Positions 6,039 through 12,926 of a stretch of 15,417 nucleotides of DNA are shown here, in pieces (position 1 is the stretch's first letter; every line of letters begins with the position of its first letter). The position numbers and the translations under genes are program-made. The notes under the pieces were generated by a model. The model did no database searches. It was not told the DNA's origin and was given only the letters and a program-made list of their open reading frames with translations. The stretch is from an uncultured Oscillospiraceae bacterium (GTDB lineage Bacteria; Bacillota; Clostridia; Oscillospirales; Ruminococcaceae): the NCBI GenBank assembly GCA_900547015.1, contig URFD01000027.1, forward strand, positions 1-15,417, given 5' to 3'.

Positions 6039-6569
6039 ATGGAGCTTTGGGATGTTTATGACATCGACCGCCAGCACACCGGCAAGGTGACCGAGCGGGT
6101 CAACGGAAAAGCACTGCCGCAGGGAGAATATCATCTGGTGGTTCATATCGGAATCTTTAACGGGAAGGGTGAACTGCTGATTCAGCAGCGGCAGCCGTGG
6201 AAGGCGGGATACCCCAATCTGTGGGATGTATCGGCGGCGGGCAGCGCGCTTGCCGGAGAGAACAGCGCTCAGGCAGCCGAACGCGAGCTGTGGGAGGAGC
6301 TGGGCATCCGGCACGATTTTTCCAAGGAGCGTTCCTATTACACCATGAATTTTCCGGACGGCTTTGATGATGTTTATCTAATCGAATGTCCGGGTCTTGC
6401 GCTGAGCGACCTGCATTTGCAGCAGGAAGAGGTGCAGGATGCGCGCTGGGCAGGGCTTGACGAAATCGAACAGATGCTGGACCGGGGAGAGTTTATCCCC
6501 TATTACCGGGATTTGATTCGGCTGTGGTTTTCGATGCGCAGCCGGCGCGGCTCCACCACCGCAGAATAG
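6039..6569 (+). CDS. Nudix hydrolase, isopentenyl-diphosphate isomerase-like subgroup
   Basis: A cytoplasmic pyrophosphohydrolase of unknown exact substrate, 176 residues from the ATG at 6039. The Nudix box is complete at residues 68-90: Gly68, Glu74, Arg82-Glu83, Glu86-Glu87 and Gly89 fit the family pattern exactly, so metal binding and hydrolysis should be intact. The N-terminal MELWDVYDIDRQHTG and the QRQPWKAGYPNLWDVSAAG stretch resemble the Nudix group that looks like IPP isomerase. However, the protein reads as a general hydrolase, and I do not claim isomerase activity. The start is set by GGGAGGA shortly upstream; the frame stays open back to 5871 but that part lies across the promoter. 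polA begins 36 bases after its stop, with no terminator between, so the two are probably co-transcribed. Removing damaged nucleotides is a possible link, but that is inference. Confidence 0.88.
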   Translation: MELWDVYDIDRQHTGKVTERVNGKALPQGEYHLVVHIGIFNGKGELLIQQRQPWKAGYPNLWDVSAAGSALAGENSAQAAERELWEELGIRHDFSKERSYYTMNFPDGFDDVYLIECPGLALSDLHLQQEEVQDARWAGLDEIEQMLDRGEFIPYYRDLIRLWFSMRSRRGSTTAE

Positions 6570-6605
6570 ACGAAACTGGTATCTCGACCATGAAAGGATG
6601 TTTAG

Positions 6606-9224
6606 ATGAAACTGCTTTGTTTGGATTCAAACAGTATCCTAAACCGTGCGTTTTACGGGGTAAAGCTCCTGACCACGGGGGATGGAACCTATACCAATGC
6701 CATCTTTGGCTTTATGAATATTCTCCAAAAGCTGTTGGGCGATGTTCAGCCGGATGCGGTGGTCTGTGCCTTTGACCTGAAAGCGCCGACCTTCCGCCAC
6801 AAGATGTATGACGGGTATAAAGCACAGCGCAAGGGAATGCCCGAGGAGCTGGCACAGCAGCTGCCGCTGATCAAAGAGCTGCTGACCGATTTGGGCTACC
6901 GCATCGTGACCTGTGAAGGGTATGAAGCGGACGATATTCTCGGCACCTTTTCCGCCATCTGCGAGCGGGAGGGCCATCAGTGCTATATAGCGACCGGTGA
7001 CCGGGACAGCCTTCAGCTGATTGGCAAAAATACGCAGGTTCTGCTGGCAAGCTCGAAGATGGGAAAAACCGAGACGGTCATCTGCGACGAGGCATATTTT
7101 CAGGAGAAGTACGGGACAGAGCCGATTCACCTCATTGACATCAAGGCGCTGATGGGCGACAGCTCGGACAACATCCCCGGCGTAGCGGGAGTGGGAGAGA
7201 AAACCGCCCTCAAGCTGATTGGACAGTACGGCACACTGGAAAAGATTTACGAGGATTTGGATGCGTTGGATGCGACAAAATCGGTCAAAAATAAATTGGA
7301 GGCAGGACGGGAAAGCGCCTTTTTGAGCAAGACACTGGCAACCATCGACCGCGCGGTTCCGCTGGGTCTGACGGTGGAGGACTGTATTCCCCGTCCGGTG
7401 GACGAGCAGGCGGCCTTTGAGCTGCTGTCCCGCTTGGAGATGAACAGCGTCATCAAAAAGCTGGGACTCAGCGGGGTCTATGTTCCTGTGGAGGAAACAC
7501 CGAAGGGTCAGCAGTACGGGGCGGTTTCCTACACCGAAAAAAGCCTGCGAGAGCTGCTGGAGGGACTGGACGAGCAGGAGCCAATCAGCCTGACAGCGCT
7601 GTGGGACAAGAAGGATAGCGAGCGGCTGGAATATCTGGCGGTCTGTGCGGGCGGAGAGGTTCTGCTCAAGCAGGTGCAGGAGAGGGATTTGTTCGTTCAG
7701 GATTTGGTAGAGCTGTTTGAATCCCCGAATCCCAAGTTGACCTTTGACAGCAAGAGCCTGTATCATTGGACCATCCGCCGCGGCTGTGCCTTTCGGAATA
7801 TTCGGGACGACCTGCTGCTGTCGGCCTATCTGCTGTCGGTCAACAGCTCGGAATATACCGTCGAGGGATTGTGTGCGGGCTACCACACCGGACGTACAGC
7901 AGAGGGTACAGAGGCGCTGGAGCCGGAACACAAAAAGCTGGTGGAGGACTGCGTGAACCTGCTGCCTCTGCACGAAACACTGCGGGAGCTGATTGCACAG
8001 AGCGGTCAGGAAAAGCTCCTGCACGAGATTGAGCTGCCGCTGTCCGAGGTGCTGGCATCGATGGAAATCTGCGGCATGGAGGTGGATGTCCAGGCCCTGA
8101 AGGAATACGGGAAGATGCTCGACGAGCGAATCGCCGAGTACCAGAGCCTGATTTATCAGCTGGCGGGAGAGAGCTTTAACATCAATTCGCCCAAGCAGCT
8201 GGGCGAGGTGCTGTTTGAGCATCTGGGTCTGCCGGCACGAAAAAAGACCAAGACCGGCTATTCCACCAGTGCGGAGGTGCTGGAATCTCTGCGCGGCAAG
8301 CACGAAATCATCGACGGGATTTTGGAATACCGCAAGCTCACCAAGCTCAAATCCACCTATGTGGATGGACTGCTCAAGGTGGTGGGAGCGGACGGACGCA
8401 TCCATTCTCATTTCAATCAGACCGATACCCGCACCGGACGACTCAGCTCCACCGAGCCGAACCTGCAAAATATCCCGGTGCGGACCGAGCTGGGCAGCCG
8501 CCTGCGTGCATTTTTCCGCGCACGCTCCGGGTGCAAGCTGGTGGACGCGGACTATTCCCAGATTGAGCTGCGGGTGCTGGCGCACATCTCGGCGGATGAA
8601 AACATGATGAATGCCTTCAATTCGGACGAGGATATCCATACCAACACAGCGGCGCAGGTGTTCCATATGCCGCCGGACTTTATCACACCGGAGATGCGCC
8701 GCAGAGCAAAGGCGGTCAACTTTGGCATTGTGTACGGCATCGGGGCATTTTCCCTGTCGCAGGATATCGGGGTCAGCGTGGCAGAGGCAGACCAGTATAT
8801 CAAAAATTATCTGGACACCTTCAGCGGCGTCCGCAAGTATATGGAGGACACCGTCTCCTTCGCACAGGAGAACGGCTATATCGCAACCATCTTCGGGCGG
8901 CGTCGCGCACTGCCGGAGATTACAGCCAGCAACAAGAATATCGTAAACTTTGGAAAGCGGGTGGCAATGAACACCCCGATTCAGGGAACGGCAGCGGACA
9001 TCATCAAGATTGCGATGATTCGGGTGTACCACAGACTGCAAAAGGAAGGCTTGCAGGCCAAGCTGATTTTGCAGGTACACGATGAGCTGATTGTAGAAGC
9101 GCCGGAGCATGAGGTGAAGCAGGTTCACAATCTGCTTCGGGAAGAAATGCAGAACGCAGTCAAGCTGCGGGTGCTGCTCAAGGCAGATGTCGGGGAAGGC
9201 AAGACCTGGCTGGACGCAAAATAA
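6606..9224 (+). CDS. polA: DNA polymerase I
   Basis: Fills gaps in excision repair and removes RNA primers during lagging-strand synthesis. At 872 residues it has the usual three-part layout. An N-terminal 5'-3' exonuclease domain (about 1-290) carries YEADDILG, TGDRD and MGDSSDNIPGVAGVGEKTA. A middle domain (about 300-490) is placed like the 3'-5' exonuclease. The polymerase domain runs from about 490: motif A DYSQIELRVLAH with Asp649, motif B RRRAKAVNFGIVYG with Lys702, Phe706 and Tyr710, and motif C QVHDELIVE with Asp826-Glu827. The middle domain lacks the Asp-x-Glu of exonuclease motif I (the segment reads LTALWDKKDSE) and I see no motif III, so proofreading is probably lost, as in several Gram-positive Pol I enzymes. 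AAAGGA lies seven bases before the ATG. It follows the Nudix gene and ends at a strong terminator shared with tsaD. Confidence 0.98.
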   Translation: MKLLCLDSNSILNRAFYGVKLLTTGDGTYTNAIFGFMNILQKLLGDVQPDAVVCAFDLKAPTFRHKMYDGYKAQRKGMPEELAQQLPLIKELLTDLGYRIVTCEGYEADDILGTFSAICEREGHQCYIATGDRDSLQLIGKNTQVLLASSKMGKTETVICDEAYFQEKYGTEPIHLIDIKALMGDSSDNIPGVAGVGEKTALKLIGQYGTLEKIYEDLDALDATKSVKNKLEAGRESAFLSKTLATIDRAVPLGLTVEDCIPRPVDEQAAFELLSRLEMNSVIKKLGLSGVYVPVEETPKGQQYGAVSYTEKSLRELLEGLDEQEPISLTALWDKKDSERLEYLAVCAGGEVLLKQVQERDLFVQDLVELFESPNPKLTFDSKSLYHWTIRRGCAFRNIRDDLLLSAYLLSVNSSEYTVEGLCAGYHTGRTAEGTEALEPEHKKLVEDCVNLLPLHETLRELIAQSGQEKLLHEIELPLSEVLASMEICGMEVDVQALKEYGKMLDERIAEYQSLIYQLAGESFNINSPKQLGEVLFEHLGLPARKKTKTGYSTSAEVLESLRGKHEIIDGILEYRKLTKLKSTYVDGLLKVVGADGRIHSHFNQTDTRTGRLSSTEPNLQNIPVRTELGSRLRAFFRARSGCKLVDADYSQIELRVLAHISADENMMNAFNSDEDIHTNTAAQVFHMPPDFITPEMRRRAKAVNFGIVYGIGAFSLSQDIGVSVAEADQYIKNYLDTFSGVRKYMEDTVSFAQENGYIATIFGRRRALPEITASNKNIVNFGKRVAMNTPIQGTAADIIKIAMIRVYHRLQKEGLQAKLILQVHDELIVEAPEHEVKQVHNLLREEMQNAVKLRVLLKADVGEGKTWLDAK

Positions 9225-9281
9225 AAAAAGATAGGGGTTCCTGATTGAAGCCTGGGCTTCAATCAGGAACCCCTATTTTGG
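9225..9281. terminator. Bidirectional terminator between polA and tsaD, 22-bp perfect stem
   Basis: The arms at 9231-9252 and 9255-9276 are perfectly complementary over 22 bases, with only two bases between them, so the real loop is about four bases (CTGG). Seven A precede the stem and four T follow it, giving a U-tract in both directions, longer for tsaD. It starts right after the polA stop and ends next to the tsaD stop at 9282. Confidence 0.93.
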
Positions 9282-10304
9282 TTACAGGGAGAGGAACGCT
9301 TCGTCAACCGGCATCGAGGCGACACCGTTGAGCGACATATCCGCTCTGGCACCTGCCAGATATTCGTAGTATGCCTGCGAGCCAATCATAGCGGCATTGT
9401 CTCCGCACAGGCTCAGCTGGGGCAGATACAGCTCATAGCCCCGCTGGGCGCAGGCTGTTTGCAGTGCGCCGCGCAGACCGCTGTTGGCGCTGACACCGCC
9501 GGCAACCACGATTTTGCGGCTGCCGGTATATTCGGCGGCACGCATCAGGTGGTCGGTCAGGATGTCGGCAACCGTGCCCTGAAAGTCTGCGGCAAGGTTA
9601 TTGACATTGAGAGTCTCACCCTTTTGCTGGGCGTGGTGGGACAGGTTGATGACCGCTGTTTTCAGCCCGGAAAAGCTGAAGTCGAAGTCCGAGTCGTTGA
9701 CCTTTGGATGAGGCAGCTTGTAGGTTCCGCGGACACCCTGCTGGGCAGCGCGGTCGATGAAGATGCCGCCGGGATAGTGGAAGCCCAGCACGCGGGCAGC
9801 CTTGTCAAAGGCTTCGCCGGCAGCATCATCGCGGGTGCGGCCGATGATTTCAAATTTGGTGTAGTCCTTGACCTGAATGATGTGGCTGTGACCGCCCGAG
9901 GCGACCAGACACAGGAAGGGCGGCTCCAGCTGTGGGTGGGTCAGGTAGTTGGCGGCGATGTGGCCACGGATGTGATGAACCGGAATCAGCGGCTTTCCGC
10001 TCGCCAGAGCCACTCCCTTGGCATAGTTGACCCCGACCAGCAGAGCGCCGATCAGCCCCGGGGCATAGGTGACAGCGACGGCATCGATGCTCTGAAAGGT
10101 CTCTCCGGCATCATCCAGCGCCTGCTGTACCACAGCGCAGATATTTTCGGCATGGCGGCGGGAGGCAATCTCCGGCACTACGCCGCCGTACAGTTTATGT
10201 TCCTCGACCTGTGAGTCGATGACCGAGCTGAGGATGGTGCGGCCATCCTGAACGATTGCAGCAGCGGTCTCGTCACAGGAAGATTCGATGGCAAGAATCT
10301 TCAA
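9282..10304 (-). CDS. tsaD: tRNA N6-adenosine threonylcarbamoyltransferase TsaD
   Basis: Transfers the threonylcarbamoyl group from threonylcarbamoyl-AMP to A37 of ANN-decoding tRNAs, making t6A; in bacteria it works with TsaB and TsaE. From a TTG start at 10302-10304 the protein has 340 residues, the family's usual length, and begins MKILAIESSCDETAAAI. Metal-binding His111 and His115 (HHIRGH) and Asp302 (LCGDNAAMIG) fit the known positions. The nucleotide-binding fold shows VAGGVSANSGLR, and SFSGLKTAV is also present. The TTG is supported by GGGAGGAG seven bases upstream. The ATG at 10358 would add 18 unrelated residues and overlap rimI. rimI lies 37 bases upstream on the same strand, a common pairing, but tsaB and tsaE, often in the same operon, are not in the window. 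It converges on polA. Confidence 0.97.
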   Translation of the reverse strand: MKILAIESSCDETAAAIVQDGRTILSSVIDSQVEEHKLYGGVVPEIASRRHAENICAVVQQALDDAGETFQSIDAVAVTYAPGLIGALLVGVNYAKGVALASGKPLIPVHHIRGHIAANYLTHPQLEPPFLCLVASGGHSHIIQVKDYTKFEIIGRTRDDAAGEAFDKAARVLGFHYPGGIFIDRAAQQGVRGTYKLPHPKVNDSDFDFSFSGLKTAVINLSHHAQQKGETLNVNNLAADFQGTVADILTDHLMRAAEYTGSRKIVVAGGVSANSGLRGALQTACAQRGYELYLPQLSLCGDNAAMIGSQAYYEYLAGARADMSLNGVASMPVDEAFLSL

Positions 10305-10311
10305 AATGGAT

Positions 10312-10319
10312 CTCCTCCC
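10312..10319 (-). promoter_or_regulatory. Ribosome binding site deciding the TTG start of tsaD
   Basis: The minus strand reads GGGAGGAG at 10312-10319, seven bases before TTG (10302-10304). This fixes the start and gives the standard MKILAIESSCDET N-terminus. Confidence 0.85.
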
Positions 10320-10341
10320 ACTAAGGTAATGAACAGCTGAA

Positions 10342-10788
10342 TTAAAACAGTCTGCCAAAGGTCTTGGTCATGATCAGGGCGTCTTCGGTAGGGTTTGCGT
10401 AAAAATTGCGTCGTTCGCCTACTACCTCAAACTGGAAATTTTCGTACAGAGCCTGGGCGCTGTAGTTGGATTCGCGCACCTCCAGCGAGATGGAGGTCAT
10501 GTCGTTTTCCTTGGCATACTCGATGAGCGATTCCATCAGGTGGGTCGCAACACCGCGCCGACGATACTGCGGAAAGACGGCAATATTGCAGATAAAGCCC
10601 TCGTCCACGATGTGGTGCATCCCGACATATCCGGCAACCTGTCCGTTCACCTCTGCCACGCGGAATACGGCGAGCGGGTTGGACAGCTCGGATACCAGCG
10701 AATCAAAGCTCCAGGGGGTAGAAAAACATTCCAGTTCCAGTCGTTCCAAGTCCTCGATATGCTTCGGTTCCATTGGAACGACGGTCAT
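10342..10788 (-). CDS. rimI: Ribosomal-protein-alanine N-acetyltransferase RimI (GNAT)
   Basis: A GNAT enzyme that acetylates N-terminal alanine of ribosomal protein S18 (bS18) using acetyl-CoA; RimI proteins can be broader in target range. From the ATG at 10788 it is 148 residues, the same length as E. coli RimI. The catalytic residues fall at the same numbers: Glu103 in SLEVRESN and Tyr115 in ALYENFQF. The acetyl-CoA loop is PQYRRRGVATHLM (73-85), and the C-terminus has RNFYANPTEDALIM, a RimI hallmark. GAGGG lies just before this ATG. An ATG at 10809 is a weaker alternative. The ATG at 10866 sits inside a leader hairpin and has no ribosome binding site. tsaD follows after 37 bases, and both are driven from a promoter near 10894. 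Confidence 0.94.
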   Translation of the reverse strand: MTVVPMEPKHIEDLERLELECFSTPWSFDSLVSELSNPLAVFRVAEVNGQVAGYVGMHHIVDEGFICNIAVFPQYRRRGVATHLMESLIEYAKENDMTSISLEVRESNYSAQALYENFQFEVVGERRNFYANPTEDALIMTKTFGRLF

Positions 10789-10838
10789 ACTTTGCCCTCG
10801 TTCGTCCATTGATCTAATCCTCGTCCTTTCATACTGAG

Positions 10839-10866
10839 ATGGCTGCGGCCTTGGGCAGACAGCCAT
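10839..10866 (-). promoter_or_regulatory. Hairpin in the rimI-tsaD leader
   Basis: On the minus strand ATGGCTG (10860-10866) pairs with CAGCCAT (10839-10845), with an inner GCC-CAA-GGC. It lies about 20 bases into the predicted transcript and some 50 bases before the rimI start. There is no T-run after it, so it is not a terminator. It could affect mRNA stability or translation. Confidence 0.4.
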
Positions 10867-10870
10867 GTTC

Positions 10871-10886
10871 GATTTACAGATTTACA
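10871..10886. repeat. Tandem 8-base repeat at the start of the rimI transcript
   Basis: GATTTACA occurs twice back to back (10871-10878 and 10879-10886), so the minus-strand transcript predicted to start near 10887 would begin with two copies of TGTAAATC. This may be chance or a small binding site. Confidence 0.5.
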
Positions 10887-10893
10887 ATGTTTG

Positions 10894-10902
10894 ATTATAC
10901 CA
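10894..10902 (-). promoter_or_regulatory. Extended -10 promoter of rimI-tsaD
   Basis: The minus strand reads TGGTATAAT with TATAAT at 10894-10899. The -35 position (about 10916-10922) is poor. An inverted repeat, ATTCCGC (10904-10910) and GCGGAAT (10931-10937), is centred on the -35 zone and could be an operator. The promoter lies in the 168-base gap after the GH13 gene, which has no visible terminator of its own. Confidence 0.65.
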
Positions 10903-10956
10903 AATTCCGCAGAAGGAATAAAGGGGGATAGCGGAATAATTTTTGGAGGATGGGGG

Positions 10957-12834
10957 TTATTGCTTCGGGGACACCTGCAACAGCAGGGCGCTGTGTGCCT
11001 TGAGCATCCCGTTTTCCCAGCCGCCCAGCAGCAGATGTTCGGTGGCTCCGACGAAATCGGAGGGAATCGGAAGCTGACGCTCCCCGGCAGAGCGGTTGAC
11101 AGCAACCAGCAGCTTTTCCTTGCCCGAAACACGCAGGTAGACGCACAAGCCGCTGTCCGTCAGCAGAGGGATAAAGTCCGCTTCGGTCAAGAACGGCATG
11201 GACAGACGCAGCTGACCGAGATTTGCAAACCACGAAATCAGCTCCTGATTTTCGTGGCCCCAAGGATAGCAGCAGCGGTTGAAGGGGTCTGCATATCCGC
11301 TCAGACCGGCTTCGTCCCCATAGTACAGACAGGGGACACCCGGCAGGAAATATTGCAGGGTGCTGGCGAGCTTGAGCAGAACCTGACCGTAGCAGTAATC
11401 CTCCATGGAAAGATAGTGGTGCTGGGCCTGCCAAGGACGCTGCTTGCCCTCCATCGATTCGCCCACCAGCGCAGTGATGGCGCGGGGAGTGTCGTGGGTG
11501 GACAGCGAGTTCATCATCGAGTGCAGCGCCGGAGGCGGGTAGTTTTCCACAATCGAGACAACCCCATTGAGGAAGTCATCTGCCTGACCGGTCAGCATAT
11601 AGTGGAGGATGGCGTTGCGGAACGGGTAGTTCATGACGCTGTCCAGCTGGCTGCCCAGAAGGTAATGTCTGCGGTTGCCGTAGCTGATTTTGTTGGAGGC
11701 ATCCTCCCAGACCTCTCCGATGACAACCTTGTCCTCGCCGAAGGATTTCACCGTCTGATAGACGCGGTCGAGGAAGGCATCGGGCAGCTCGTCGGCGACA
11801 TCCAGCCGGAAGCCGGAGGCTCCCAGAGAAAGCCACTTTGCCAGCACACCGGTGTTAGGGTTGCAGATAAAGTCCAGATAGCTCGGGTAGGTTTCCCGAA
11901 CGTTGGGCAGGGTGCGAAAGCCCCACCAGCTCTCGTAGTCATCCGGATAGCGGCGGAAGGAGTACCATTCGCGGTAAGGGCTGTCGGGGTCCCGATAGGC
12001 GCCGGAATGTTCCCCGTAGCGGCCATCCCGATTGAAGTAGAGGCTGTCGCTTCCCGTGTGGCTGAACACGCCGTCGAGGATGACCGAGATGCCGACGGCC
12101 TTGGCCTTGGCACACAGCTCGGCAAAGTCCTCCTCGGTGCCGAGCAGAGGGTCAATCTTTCGGTAATCTGCGGTGTTGTAGCGGTGGTTGGAGTGTGCCT
12201 CAAAGATGGGGTTCAGGTACAGGCAGGTGACGCCCAGCCGCTGAAGGTACGGCAGATTTTGGGTGATGCCGGCAAGGTCGCCGCCAAAGTAGTCGGAGTT
12301 GGTGACCTCGCCCCGTTCGTTGGGCAGATAGAGCGGGAGGTTGCCCCAATCGCTGCGCAGGACACGGTCGGAGGGAACACCCTGTTTGGGGGTTCCGGAG
12401 TTGCAGAAGCGGTCGGGGAAAATCTGGTAGAGGATGCCGTTGCCCAAGGCGGCAGGGCGGTGCATATCGGGGGAGTAGACGGTTAGCTGCCAGTAGCGGT
12501 CGGTCGGCAGGTCCAGCTCGGCGCGCATCTGCTCGTTAGCGTGGATGAGATGAACCCGCTCGTCCGCCGTGATGATGCGGAAATAATAAAAATACAGGCA
12601 AGGCCGTGCAGGTGTATAGGTCAGGGTATAGCAGTTGAGGCGCATATCACAGCGCTCCAGCTCCATAGGAAGAAATTGGTCGGCTTCTCCATCCCGACAA
12701 AGCGCCATTTGAGCCTGCCGAACTGCTAAGTCCTTGGGAAGATGGATGGAAAACCGGACAGGAGTTCCGGCGGTGACGGCGCCGAAGGGCTCCTTGAAGC
12801 AGGTCATTCGGCTGTCATAGATGCAGAAATCCAT
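10957..12834 (-). CDS. Cytoplasmic GH13 alpha-glucosidic hydrolase (neopullulanase/cyclomaltodextrinase-like)
   Basis: Cuts alpha-1,4 (and perhaps alpha-1,6) bonds in maltodextrins or glycogen-derived oligosaccharides. The 625-residue protein has no signal peptide, so it acts in the cytoplasm. An N-terminal beta domain (about 1-130) resembles the CBM34-like domain of neopullulanases. The catalytic barrel follows, with YQIFPDRFCN near 137-146, YLNPIFEAHSNHRYNTADY, region I DGVFSHTG, region II GFRLDVADE with nucleophile Asp345, region III VIGEVWED with acid/base Glu374, and region IV LSTHDTPR with Asp448. A beta domain ends the protein. The exact specificity cannot be read from sequence. AAAGGA lies ten bases before the ATG. 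glgP is 92 bases upstream on the same strand with a weak hairpin between, and I see no separate promoter, so the two probably form one glucan-use unit: this enzyme could trim branches or limit dextrins left by the phosphorylase. Confidence 0.93.
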   Translation of the reverse strand: MDFCIYDSRMTCFKEPFGAVTAGTPVRFSIHLPKDLAVRQAQMALCRDGEADQFLPMELERCDMRLNCYTLTYTPARPCLYFYYFRIITADERVHLIHANEQMRAELDLPTDRYWQLTVYSPDMHRPAALGNGILYQIFPDRFCNSGTPKQGVPSDRVLRSDWGNLPLYLPNERGEVTNSDYFGGDLAGITQNLPYLQRLGVTCLYLNPIFEAHSNHRYNTADYRKIDPLLGTEEDFAELCAKAKAVGISVILDGVFSHTGSDSLYFNRDGRYGEHSGAYRDPDSPYREWYSFRRYPDDYESWWGFRTLPNVRETYPSYLDFICNPNTGVLAKWLSLGASGFRLDVADELPDAFLDRVYQTVKSFGEDKVVIGEVWEDASNKISYGNRRHYLLGSQLDSVMNYPFRNAILHYMLTGQADDFLNGVVSIVENYPPPALHSMMNSLSTHDTPRAITALVGESMEGKQRPWQAQHHYLSMEDYCYGQVLLKLASTLQYFLPGVPCLYYGDEAGLSGYADPFNRCCYPWGHENQELISWFANLGQLRLSMPFLTEADFIPLLTDSGLCVYLRVSGKEKLLVAVNRSAGERQLPIPSDFVGATEHLLLGGWENGMLKAHSALLLQVSPKQ

Positions 12835-12874
12835 AGGGTATCGTTCCTTTCAGGTTGGATGGAATGGATGAAAG

Positions 12875-12906
12875 AGGGACCCGGCAAGCAATCTCACCGG
12901 GTCCCT
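12875..12906 (-). terminator. Hairpin after glgP, weak or leaky terminator
   Basis: AGGGACCCGG (12875-12884) and CCGGGTCCCT (12897-12906) form a ten-pair GC-rich stem with a 12-base loop, 20 bases past the glgP stop. On the minus strand it is followed by CTTTCATCC, a poor U-tract. It may end only part of the transcripts or protect the glgP 3' end, leaving some read-through into the GH13 gene. Confidence 0.6.
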
Positions 12907-12926
12907 TCTGTCCTGTTGTCAGGTGT

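Noticed and set aside
6639..9128. An 829-codon open frame antisense to polA
   Set aside because: It mirrors polA codon by codon. polA hardly uses TTA, CTA or TCA, so the opposite strand has few stops. The translation is Leu/His/Gln-rich with no recognisable domain, and the sense frame is certain.
10302..10358. ATG at 10358 as start of tsaD
   Set aside because: Adds 18 residues with no family match and overlaps rimI; the TTG at 10304 has a near-perfect ribosome binding site and gives the standard N-terminus.
10891..12486. A 531-codon open frame antisense to the GH13 gene
   Set aside because: Same codon-bias artefact. The sense frame has all GH13 catalytic regions; the antisense product has no family features and no ribosome binding site that I can see.
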